Origin: a bacterium
Lineage (GTDB): Bacteria; Patescibacteriota; Minisyncoccia; Moranbacterales; DUUL01
Direction: 5' to 3'
Length of the DNA: 11,913 bases
NCBI GenBank assembly: GCA_030641245.1
Contig: DAOWHU010000015.1
Coordinates: 1-11,913 of the forward strand
Each line of letters starts with the position of its first letter. Position 1 is the stretch's first letter. The notes under the pieces were generated by a model. It made no database searches. It saw nothing but the letters and a program-made list of their open reading frames with translations, and was not told where the DNA came from. Positions 6,127-11,583 of the stretch are shown one piece after another. The translations under genes and the position numbers were made by a program.

Positions 6127-6188
6127 CTGCTTCCAAACTCGCTTTTCGAATTAAATTTATAAATTTAAACGAAAATTGGAATTTGGAA
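6127..6188. repeat. Palindromic leader element, copy 1 (upstream of the thiouridylase-like gene)
   Basis: This 62-bp sequence recurs at 11379-11441 with four substitutions and one inserted base (58 of 63 aligned positions identical). Its halves pair imperfectly: TTCCAAA/TTTGGAA at the ends, TTTTCG/CGAAAA inside, and AAATTTATAAATTT at the centre. It ends 30 bases before the start codon at 6097 and begins next to the predicted transcription start (about 6190), so the mRNA leader would fold into a long hairpin. Confidence 0.75.
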
Positions 6189-6196
6189 ACGGTCCC

Positions 6197-6224
6197 AGTA
6201 TAGTAAGTATAAATTAAAAAACAA
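6197..6224 (-). promoter_or_regulatory. Likely promoter of the thiouridylase-like gene
   Basis: TATACT (6202-6197) is a good -10 box with TTGTTT (6224-6219) 16 bases upstream. The predicted start near 6190 places the whole palindromic element in the leader, about 93 bases long. Confidence 0.4.
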
Positions 6225-6271
6225 ATCCTTTCCAGAACCCCTAGAAACTTTCCAAAAATTTACAAAAAGAA

Positions 6272-6305
6272 AAAAGGGTCTGAAGTTTAGAACAGTGACC
6301 CTTTT
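6272..6305 (-). terminator. Intrinsic terminator of unit C
   Basis: AAAAGGGTC (6280-6272 complement) and GACCCTTTT (6297-6305) form a 9-bp stem with a 16-base loop. On the minus strand it runs into TTTTTTCTTTTT. This leaves the thiouridylase-like gene, about 175 bases further, to its own promoter. Confidence 0.85.
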
Positions 6306-6391
6306 GAAAAGACTTGAGGGAGGCTCCACGCATGATCCAACTTTACGTGGGAGGTGCTTTTCGCGAAAAAGCGACGCACAGTTAGAACCAT
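6287..6391 (-). CDS. Possible small protein of 34 residues inside unit C
   Basis: ATG at 6391 follows GGGGGAGG (6404-6397) after five bases, a near-ideal ribosome binding site. The 34-codon ORF ends with TAA in the loop of the terminator. The peptide begins MVLTVRRFFAKSTSHVKLDH, is basic, and matches nothing I recognise. The Shine-Dalgarno sequence can pair with either of two CCUCCC segments in the same RNA (6354-6349 and 6323-6318), the first inside the ORF near its start and the second further downstream. Translation could therefore be controlled by folding. The alternative is that the purine run is simply part of the closing helix of a non-coding RNA and the ORF is chance. Confidence 0.35.
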   Translation of the reverse strand: MVLTVRRFFAKSTSHVKLDHAWSLPQVFSKGSLF

Positions 6392-6414
6392 AATATCCTC
6401 CCCCAAGTTGCATA

Positions 6415-6443
6415 ATTATATTGCAAAAGAAATATTTTGTCAA
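6415..6443 (-). promoter_or_regulatory. Perfect consensus promoter of unit C
   Basis: TTGACA (6443-6438), exactly 17 bases and TATAAT (6420-6415). Both hexamers match the sigma-70 consensus fully, so strong expression is expected. The start is predicted at about 6408, the first base of the closing helix. Confidence 0.9.
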
Positions 6444-6497
6444 GCCTCTAAATTTTCGTTTTTTGATCTAAAAACTTTTCAACCCATTCTGCCCATT

Positions 6498-6533
6498 AAA
6501 AAAAGAGGCTCTTTAAGCTTAGCAAGCCTCTTT
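6498..6533 (-). terminator. Terminator of the EamA-VTT-69-residue operon
   Basis: AAAGAGGCT and AGCCTCTTT (6502-6510, 6525-6533) form a 9-bp stem with a 14-base loop, and seven T residues follow on the minus strand (6504-6498). The stop codon of the 69-residue gene (6521-6519) lies in the loop. Confidence 0.85.
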
Positions 6534-6728
6534 AATTATTATCTCTCTTTCTGTTCTTTTCTGCGCCTGTTCTTTCTTCAAAAAATTTGACCTAGCGAGA
6601 ATACCTTTGATAGGCCGCCAAGTCTTCTTTTTTACCGACCCAGGAAGAAACCTCGGAATAACCCCTGGATGATCTATCTTCACTTCGGATAGCCACTTCA
6701 CCGCCTCTGGATTGCGAGCAATAGCCAT
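6519..6728 (-). CDS. Unknown small basic protein, 69 residues
   Basis: I do not recognise this protein. It is strongly basic and soluble, without a signal peptide or membrane helix. A central Pro/Gly-rich segment, HPGVIPRFLPGSVKKKTWRP (20-39), is followed by a charged C-terminal helix rich in Lys, Arg, Glu and Gln (about 45-67). That make-up would suit binding to RNA or to the ribosome, but this is a guess. AAGGA just before the ATG (gap of three to four bases) gives moderate support to the start at 6728. It lies 26 bases after the VTT gene in the same direction, and its stop codon is inside the operon terminator, so it is probably the last gene of a three-gene operon. Confidence 0.6.
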   Translation of the reverse strand: MAIARNPEAVKWLSEVKIDHPGVIPRFLPGSVKKKTWRPIKGILARSNFLKKEQAQKRTEREIIIKEAC

Positions 6729-6754
6729 TTTTCCTTTTGAGTCCTTACCTTGCT

Positions 6755-7378
6755 TTAGCGCCTACCTCTAGAGGGTTTTTTATTTTTTTTCACAGTATGC
6801 CAGCCAATCGCCAACAAAGCCACCACCGAAACCACTGAAATCACCTGATATTCAATCGGAAAAGTCCCCAATTTAGCTAATAAAATTATCACTGGAATTA
6901 CCCCAATAAAAGTTGTAATCGCAAATAATCGCCCACTGATATTTGTAAAAAGTCCCAGAGCATAACTTAAAATATCAACCGGAACTGTCATTCTTAAAAA
7001 AATTAAATACCAAAACAATTTACTTTCTGGAATATTTTTCAAAAGATTTTTTTGACCCTCAAGCGAAACTAACTTCCTAACCATTGGCGCCCCAAATTTT
7101 CTAGCGATCCAAAAGGCCAACATCGAGCCTGCAAACCACCCCCCAATACTCAATACCACCGTCCAGAAAACGCCCCAAACTGTAACCATAATTGGAATAA
7201 ACGGAATGCTAGTCAAAGGGGCCGCCACTATTGCTAAAATAACCACTAAGACATAAGCTCCCATTCCCACTAATCGATGCTCTCCCAAAAAATACCCAAA
7301 AAACTCGGTATACTGTTGTGACACAAAACCGGCCACCAAAAACATCACAATAATAACTCCCACTGAAAAATACTTCAT
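6755..7378 (-). CDS. VTT-domain (DedA/TVP38-like) membrane protein
   Basis: The 207-residue protein has about five to six hydrophobic segments (roughly 4-20, 40-57, 58-90, 122-140, 150-170, 175-193) and a basic C-terminal tail. The VTT/SNARE-associated signature is clear: GSMLAFWIARKFG (84-96), then FLRMTVPVDILSYALGLF (127-144) with the conserved Arg and Pro residues and Asp135. Members of this superfamily sit in the cytoplasmic membrane as re-entrant-loop proteins; some act as undecaprenyl-phosphate flippases and others are linked to membrane homeostasis. The substrate here is not known. The length fits the TVP38/TMEM64 type. It follows the EamA-type gene by 35 bases and precedes the 69-residue gene by 26, on the same strand, with no promoter seen between them. 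Confidence 0.85.
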   Translation of the reverse strand: MKYFSVGVIIVMFLVAGFVSQQYTEFFGYFLGEHRLVGMGAYVLVVILAIVAAPLTSIPFIPIMVTVWGVFWTVVLSIGGWFAGSMLAFWIARKFGAPMVRKLVSLEGQKNLLKNIPESKLFWYLIFLRMTVPVDILSYALGLFTNISGRLFAITTFIGVIPVIILLAKLGTFPIEYQVISVVSVVALLAIGWHTVKKNKKPSRGRR

Positions 7379-7413
7379 AAATTTTTACTTTAAATATTTT
7401 TTATCGAGCTCTC

Positions 7414-8283
7414 TTATGCAACTATCAGAAAGGCTCCCCCAATAATAATCAAAGCAGCTATAATCTTTTTGAACAGATCCTTTTTCTCTTTATGAAAAAT
7501 TGAAGCAACCATCACGTTTAATAAGACAATCACAGCCGTTAACGGAGCCACAAAAGCCACATCGGCTAATTGCAGAGCTCGAATTACAAAAAAAGCCAGA
7601 AACCCCCAAGATACCCCGGTAATTAAATAATATTTTTTTCGACTAGAATTAAATTCCGTTTTAAGCTCTGAAAAAGAAAATCTTCGAACTAAATAAATAA
7701 AAAATCCAGGAACAATAAAAGTTAACATTATATAAAAAGGAAAATTAAAATTTTTAGAAATACTCACATCGATAATCATTCCAGTAGCACAAAAAAATGA
7801 AGTTGCGAAAGACAGTAACGCGTAACGATTAAGTTTTAATTTACCTTTTTGATAAAATATCAAAATATTCCCCAACAAAATTAGCCCTCCTCCAATTAGT
7901 TTAGTCGCTATAATTTCTTCTTTAAAAACCAAAATTCCATACAAAACTAAAAAAACTTTTACCATCTGCCCTAAAATCGAATAAACTGAAACTTCAAGAT
8001 TTTTCCTAACTGTCACTTGAGTTCGATCACCAAAAGCATAAAAAATAGAACCCAACAAAAGTAAAAGATAAATTTTAGGATCGCTAGGAAATTTAAAAGC
8101 AAAAAAAGGCACAAAAATCAAGATACTTGCCCCAGCAACAATTTGCATAATGATAGTTGAAATATTTTCTTTGGACGTATTTTTAACGGCTAACTTAAAG
8201 TATTGGTTAGATATTACCCCAAAAAATAAAAACATCCCTAAATTAAACTGCCAAGTATTAAAGACAATTTTAAATATCTCCAT
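7414..8283 (-). CDS. EamA/DMT-superfamily transporter
   Basis: The 289 residues contain about ten hydrophobic helices arranged as two similar five-helix halves (about 1-145 and 152-289), the usual plan of EamA-domain drug/metabolite transporters. In both halves the third to fifth helices are the clearest: YSILGQMVKVFLVLYGILVF then a GGGLILLGNILIF helix in the first, and FVAPLTAVIVLLNVMVASIF then IIAALIIIGGAFLIV in the second. Such proteins export or import small metabolites such as amino acids or sugars; the substrate cannot be predicted. It is first in a probable operon with the VTT gene and the 69-residue gene. An extended -10 promoter (8331-8323) lies about 40 bases upstream of the ATG. 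Confidence 0.85.
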   Translation of the reverse strand: MEIFKIVFNTWQFNLGMFLFFGVISNQYFKLAVKNTSKENISTIIMQIVAGASILIFVPFFAFKFPSDPKIYLLLLLGSIFYAFGDRTQVTVRKNLEVSVYSILGQMVKVFLVLYGILVFKEEIIATKLIGGGLILLGNILIFYQKGKLKLNRYALLSFATSFFCATGMIIDVSISKNFNFPFYIMLTFIVPGFFIYLVRRFSFSELKTEFNSSRKKYYLITGVSWGFLAFFVIRALQLADVAFVAPLTAVIVLLNVMVASIFHKEKKDLFKKIIAALIIIGGAFLIVA

Positions 8284-8322
8284 ATTTAATTTTATTTTTT
8301 ACAAGACTATTTTGATATTTTT

Positions 8323-8331
8323 ATTATAGCA
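8323..8331 (-). promoter_or_regulatory. Extended -10 promoter of the EamA operon
   Basis: TGCTATAAT (8331-8323) is a full extended -10 element. No standard -35 hexamer is seen, and the place where it would be is taken by the right-hand 51-bp inverted repeat. The start is predicted near 8316, giving a leader of about 33 bases. Confidence 0.65.
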
Positions 8332-8332
8332 C

Positions 8333-8383
8333 AAAAGATATTTCCCGCCTTGGCAAGCGACGCAAGACGAAAAAATATCTTTT
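8333..8383. repeat. Inverted repeat between divergent promoters
   Basis: AAAAGATATTT (8333-8343) and AAATATCTTTT (8373-8383) are perfect 11-bp inverted copies around 29 GC-richer bases that contain further small symmetries (CTTG-G-CAAG). It covers the region just upstream of the EamA operon's -10 box and ends 22 bases before the -35 box of the rightward gene. It could be an operator for both or an intergenic hairpin repeat. Confidence 0.55.
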
Positions 8384-8404
8384 TATATTAATTTATTGTT
8401 AATA

Positions 8405-8433
8405 TTGACTAATCTGGGACTTTTTGTTAAAAT
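8405..8433 (+). promoter_or_regulatory. Promoter of the peptidoglycan-binding-like gene
   Basis: TTGACT (8405-8410), a 17-base spacer and TAAAAT (8428-8433). Transcription would start near 8440, giving a leader of about 70 bases. Confidence 0.7.
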
Positions 8434-8495
8434 TGAACTTTAAGCTGTTTAGAAACTGATTTCAGAAACTTTTGAAACCATTAATTTTACTTTAG

Positions 8496-8504
8496 AAAAG
8501 GAGG
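8496..8504 (+). promoter_or_regulatory. Strong Shine-Dalgarno site
   Basis: AAAAGGAGG lies five bases before the ATG at 8510. It is the best match among the clearly real genes of the window, and most of the others show no such site. It fixes the start and implies high translation. Confidence 0.85.
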
Positions 8505-8509
8505 CCATT

Positions 8510-8845
8510 ATGGCTAAAAAATTTGTCCCTTTATTCCCACAATACTTAGACAAAGAATCCAGTGGGGCAGCCCCTGATTTCCTGGCTCGAGTTTTGACTC
8601 TAAGAGGTTTTATGGAAAAAGAATCCTTTGAATCCGGAAGTTTTCCAACAAATGGAGTCAAGATGCTTCAAGCCACCTTAGATTTTGATGCTACTGAAAT
8701 CGACGGAAATTTCGGCCCCAAAACTCGAATTGCCGACTTTACACAAAATAGATTTCGCTGGAATATCGTTCCTAATGACACCGGCAAAATTACTTTCTGG
8801 TATGGACCAAACCATCAAGGTGCTAAACAATGGCCAAAGCCTTAG
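8510..8845 (+). CDS. Peptidoglycan-binding-like domain protein without signal peptide
   Basis: The 111-residue protein has one recognisable unit at about 49-82: GVKMLQATLDFDATEIDGNFGPKTRIADFTQNRF. It matches the PG_binding_1 pattern of V..LQ, then DG.FGP.T, then a closing helix. This three-helix fold usually binds cell-wall peptides and is attached to hydrolases or exported proteins. Here no signal peptide, membrane helix or catalytic domain is present; the N-terminus starts MAKKFVPLFPQYL. It may be cytoplasmic, exported by another route, or use the fold for another purpose. Residues 83-111 are rich in aromatic residues (W84, W97, Y98, W108). The promoter and ribosome binding site are both strong, and a hairpin follows the stop, so it is a separate, probably well-expressed gene. 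Confidence 0.75.
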   Translation: MAKKFVPLFPQYLDKESSGAAPDFLARVLTLRGFMEKESFESGSFPTNGVKMLQATLDFDATEIDGNFGPKTRIADFTQNRFRWNIVPNDTGKITFWYGPNHQGAKQWPKP

Positions 8846-8862
8846 TAATTCCCCCAACTATC

Positions 8863-8894
8863 AAAGCCCTGGCAATAAATACTGCGAGGGCTTT
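8863..8894. terminator. Hairpin between convergent genes
   Basis: AAAGCCCT (8863-8870) pairs with AGGGCTTT (8887-8894), and GCA/TGC extends the stem inside after a mismatch. It lies 18 bases after the peptidoglycan-binding-like gene and 44 bases beyond the stop of the leftward gene at 8938. T-runs are short on both sides, but the place suits a shared terminator. Confidence 0.65.
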
Positions 8895-8937
8895 AATCAT
8901 GTAATTTTTTGATATACCAAAGCTGAAAATTTCCAGG

Positions 8938-10155
8938 CTAATTCTCTAGTAAGCGATTAATCACATCCTCATCCTTACAAGAATACTCATTATCAGCCGA
9001 ATAAAATTTTCTCGAATTTCCATGACAACCTTCGTTTTCCTTTGGCAAAACCGCCAACATCGGCATCAAAAAACCAACGTCTCTTGAGGCAAAATAGCCA
9101 TCCAAATACTTGAGAGTCTCGGCTCTTTTTTCCTGGCTCATCTTAGCAAAAATACTCATATCATCTCCAATAACCCCTCCCCAATCCAAATGTACCAAAA
9201 CATTATTAGCTCTCTCTCGAAAATCATCATGCCACAACAAAGCCCAACACCAATCTCCTTTTTTCTTCCACCATCGAGAAAAGCAAGGGCCTTCTTCAAC
9301 TTTTCCGTCACTATCAATTCCCACGCCCCCCTCGATAAAGTCAAAGGCTCTCAAATATTTTTTATCATCAATGTCGTTAGTCTGAGCCCCAATTACAATT
9401 TCCACTCCTCGAAATTCCGCATAATCTCTAATCTTCTCAATTAAATCCTCTGCATAAAACTGTGAAACTTCATCCTGATAGTGAATTTGTCCAAACATAA
9501 AACTTTGGACGCCCAAGTCAATCGCCCGAGTGGCCATATCAAAAACATAGTTTTGGTATTCGCTCCTCTTCAAAGACGGAATACAGGTGTGCTCTCCCCA
9601 AAAATTCTTGCTATCCGATTTACACATTTTACTAAAATCCAATTCTCTCTCCTTGGTTTTTGAGAAATATTCGGCCTTAGTATCAATCGCTTCCGCAATA
9701 AACATTCCATAGACCACGTCCTCCTTGGTTATTTTTTTAATATTATCTTCAATCTCCTCAAAATCTGGCGCTTCCAACCAAGTCTCGATAGAACGATGTA
9801 AATAATAGCAACCAGATCGGTTAATTAAATCGATGGCACTTTTAGCATCATCGGTTTGTCCATTCAAAAAACCATCCACCACACAACCCTGAATTTTCAT
9901 CCTATTCATTGAAGGCGGAGGAGGAGGAATAATTTCGTCAATCGCCAGCTCAGTATTTTTACTAATACTGGCCACCGCTTTCTGCAAGGATTCTTCCAGG
10001 GCTTTTTTATTGGCTAATTTCTCCTGAATTACCTGGGCTTCTTCTTTTTCCTTTTGTTTTATTTCCAAATTCTTTCTCCAACCCCAAAGCAATCCAGAGC
10101 CAATTGCTGCCAGCACCAAAATCGTCAGTAGAATCTTCTTTTTCCGATCCTCCAT
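8938..10155 (-). CDS. Membrane-tethered exported protein, possible TIM-barrel enzyme
   Basis: I do not recognise the family. The 405-residue protein has a short basic start, one membrane helix (about 8-25), a charged coiled-coil stretch (about 28-62) and a linker with five prolines (77-81). A globular domain follows from about 87 to the end. That domain alternates short hydrophobic strands and helices: GCVVDGF, GCYYLHR, VVYGMFIAE, VQSFMFGQ, VEIVIGAQTND, FDFIEGGVGID, NVLVHLDWGG and DVGFLMPMLAVL. This order resembles a beta/alpha barrel such as a glycoside hydrolase, and acidic residues end several strands, but no catalytic pair can be assigned. All eight cysteines (91, 116, 178, 191, 291, 303, 377, 393) are in the exported part, so disulfides are likely. 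It forms a single gene with no clear promoter or ribosome binding site. Confidence 0.7.
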   Translation of the reverse strand: MEDRKKKILLTILVLAAIGSGLLWGWRKNLEIKQKEKEEAQVIQEKLANKKALEESLQKAVASISKNTELAIDEIIPPPPPSMNRMKIQGCVVDGFLNGQTDDAKSAIDLINRSGCYYLHRSIETWLEAPDFEEIEDNIKKITKEDVVYGMFIAEAIDTKAEYFSKTKERELDFSKMCKSDSKNFWGEHTCIPSLKRSEYQNYVFDMATRAIDLGVQSFMFGQIHYQDEVSQFYAEDLIEKIRDYAEFRGVEIVIGAQTNDIDDKKYLRAFDFIEGGVGIDSDGKVEEGPCFSRWWKKKGDWCWALLWHDDFRERANNVLVHLDWGGVIGDDMSIFAKMSQEKRAETLKYLDGYFASRDVGFLMPMLAVLPKENEGCHGNSRKFYSADNEYSCKDEDVINRLLEN

Positions 10156-10239
10156 TATTTTATATTATTTTAAATCAATCAACATCAAAACACCTTTATT
10201 GATGAGACTTAAAAAGATATTCGAAATAAATAACAAAGC

Positions 10240-10384
10240 TCAAACCATTCCAAATTGTTTCAAATCAAGATCAAATTACAAAACCAAAATGACAAAATTT
10301 GGATTCACGCCTCTTCAGAAGATAAATTTAAGCATTTGACATTTTGATTTTATTTGAGTAATTTGGAGTACTTTGGATTTTGAA
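10240..10384. repeat. AT-rich imperfect palindrome between obg and the exported-protein gene
   Basis: CAAAATGACAAA (10285-10296) and TTTGACATTTTG (10335-10346) pair at 11 of 12 positions. Further out CCAAATT and AATTTGG match, with smaller segments in between. The whole 145-bp stretch can fold into a long gapped hairpin. It follows the obg stop by about 12 bases and may help end its transcript. The remaining 10156-10239 part shows no feature I can support. Confidence 0.55.
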
Positions 10385-10395
10385 ATAATTTAAGG

Positions 10396-11364
10396 TTAAA
10401 CTCGTTTAACCGCTATTATTTCCCTCAAAACATTCTCCACCCTTCCAATGCTCTTCTCATCCTTAATCGACAACGTCTCGACTTTCAATCCCGATTTCTC
10501 TAATTGCTCTACCCCTCGCTTCACCTTCTTCTCGTCCACCAAATCAGCCTGACTCAAAAAAACATACTCTTTCCTTTTCAAAAGTTTCGGATTATATTCT
10601 TCTAGCTCCTTTCGAATCACCTTGTAATCCTCTACCGGATTTTCCGATTGAGCAGAAACTAGATGAAAAAAAGTATTAGTTCGTTCCACATGTTGCAAAA
10701 ATTTTATCCCCAACCCTTTTCCACTCGAAGCACCCTCGATCAATCCCGGAATATCGGCTAAAATCAACTCATAATAAACTCCTAAACTTGGCTCCAAAGT
10801 TGTAAAAGCATAATTAGCCACCCGACTCTTAGCATTAGTCATAGTGTTCAACAGAGTCGACTTCCCCACATTTGGTAAACCAATCAAACCTACGTCTGCA
10901 ATCAATTTCAATTCCAATCGTAATTCTGACCTAGTCCCTTCCTGACCTGGCTCACACTCTCGCGGAGTAGTATTAGAAGATGATCGAAAATAGAAATTTC
11001 CTCTTCCGCCTAATCCTCCTTTGGCTAAAAGTAATTTTTCGCCAATTTTAGTGATTTCCTTTTTCTCTCCAGCAGACAAAATATGAACAACCGTTCCCAC
11101 TGGAACATCTAAGTAAAGATCTTCACCATTCATCCCGTCCTTTCTTTGCTCCCCGCCAATTTGTCCGTTTTCAGCGTGATAAATTCGTTTTCCCCGAAAT
11201 TGAGACAAAGCCCCAATGTTGGAAATTCCCTGAAGATAGGTCGCTCCACCGTTGCCACCATCACCACCAGTCGGCCCTCTACTTAACTTATTCTTATTGA
11301 AAAGCACTCTCCCCGCTCCCCCTTTTCCCGAAAAAACCTCAATCTTTATATCGTCTACAAGCAT
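10396..11364 (-). CDS. obg: Obg-family GTPase without C-terminal extension
   Basis: The 322-residue protein is the ribosome-associated GTPase ObgE/CgtA, involved in large-subunit assembly. The Gly-rich Obg fold spans about 1-155 (FSGKGGAGR, SRGPTGGDGGNGGATYLQG, AKGGLGGRGN). In the G domain, G1 is GLPNVGKST (162-170), the switch I threonines are in YAFTTLEPSLG (185-195) and G3 is DIPGLIEGA (204-212). G4 is SQAD (271-274) instead of the usual NKxD, keeping only the aspartate. The weak G5 region is near 299-303. The C-terminal OCT domain of many Obg proteins is missing, as also happens in other bacteria. The start at 11364 gives the standard MLVDDIKIEVFSGKGG; an ATG nine bases upstream (11373) is in a different frame. 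The leader carries the second copy of the palindromic element. Confidence 0.95.
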   Translation of the reverse strand: MLVDDIKIEVFSGKGGAGRVLFNKNKLSRGPTGGDGGNGGATYLQGISNIGALSQFRGKRIYHAENGQIGGEQRKDGMNGEDLYLDVPVGTVVHILSAGEKKEITKIGEKLLLAKGGLGGRGNFYFRSSSNTTPRECEPGQEGTRSELRLELKLIADVGLIGLPNVGKSTLLNTMTNAKSRVANYAFTTLEPSLGVYYELILADIPGLIEGASSGKGLGIKFLQHVERTNTFFHLVSAQSENPVEDYKVIRKELEEYNPKLLKRKEYVFLSQADLVDEKKVKRGVEQLEKSGLKVETLSIKDEKSIGRVENVLREIIAVKRV

Positions 11365-11378
11365 TTTGTTTCATGGGG

Positions 11379-11441
11379 CTGCTTCTAAACTCGCTTTTCG
11401 AATTAAAGTTATAAATTTTAAGCGAAAGTTGGAATTTGGAA
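11379..11441. repeat. Palindromic leader element, copy 2 (upstream of obg)
   Basis: This is the partner of the element at 6127-6188, in the same orientation relative to the downstream gene and 15 bases before its start codon. It is 63 bp, with four substitutions and one inserted base relative to copy 1. The long imperfect hairpin is kept, centred on an AT-rich core. Confidence 0.75.
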
Positions 11442-11477
11442 GTAGTTCCTTAATAATAAATTTTTATCGTTTGGGTA

Positions 11478-11486
11478 ATTATACCA
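11478..11486 (-). promoter_or_regulatory. Extended -10 promoter of obg
   Basis: TGGTATAAT (11486-11478) is an extended -10 element with a poor -35 region (TTCTTA). Transcription would begin near 11471 and the leader of about 107 bases would contain the whole palindromic element. Confidence 0.6.
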
Positions 11487-11583
11487 AACTTTGAATCTTT
11501 AAGAAATAGGATCCTTTACTCCATTAATTTTAATTGATACTATGAATTCGATCAATCGAGATTAAATAATAATAAATTAAAAA

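Larger units (their letters stand above)
6265..6408 (-). ncRNA. Structured short transcript C (unknown family)
   Basis: A unit of about 144 nt starts at the best promoter in the window. The first bases form a closing helix of 12 bp, ACUUGGGGGAGG (6408-6397) with CCUCCCUCAAGU (6323-6312), with one G-U pair. Inside are two hairpins: GUGC...GCAC containing GCUUUU/AAAAGC (6379-6354), and CUC-CACGUA/UGCGUG-GAG (6353-6324) with an 11-base loop. That loop contains AAGUU, which could pair with the 5' AACUU as a pseudoknot. A terminator hairpin follows. CACCUCC at 6356-6350 copies the anti-Shine-Dalgarno sequence of 16S rRNA. The conserved small-SRP tip (GGAAG/AGCAG) is absent, as are tmRNA and RNase P signatures. 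It may be a regulatory RNA, or the mRNA of the 34-residue ORF at 6287-6391. Confidence 0.65.

Noticed and set aside
5919..6203. 94-residue reading frame on the plus strand
   Set aside because: It is antisense to the N-terminal part of the PP-loop gene and runs into its leader; no ribosome binding site or family match.
6312..6408. Small SRP (4.5S) RNA
   Set aside because: The size and closed helix would fit, but the conserved tip with its GGAAG/AGCAG motifs is absent.
6165..6443. 92-residue reading frame on the minus strand across unit C
   Set aside because: It starts inside the promoter, crosses the terminator and the next promoter, and has an unlikely composition. The promoter and structure explain this DNA better.
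6354..6590. 78-residue plus-strand frame over unit C and the operon terminator
   Set aside because: It crosses a perfect promoter and a terminator on the other strand and has low-complexity composition.
8449..8661. 70-residue minus-strand frame
   Set aside because: It is antisense to the well-supported peptidoglycan-binding-like gene and its ribosome binding site.
8685..8912. 75-residue plus-strand frame
   Set aside because: It overlaps the peptidoglycan-binding-like gene in another frame and runs through the terminator hairpin.
9110..9663. Several 60-91 residue frames on both strands
   Set aside because: They lie entirely within the 405-residue exported-protein gene and look like its shadows.
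11252..11494. 80-residue plus-strand frame
   Set aside because: It is antisense to the Gly-rich start of obg, which produces Pro-rich shadow frames, and continues through the palindromic element.
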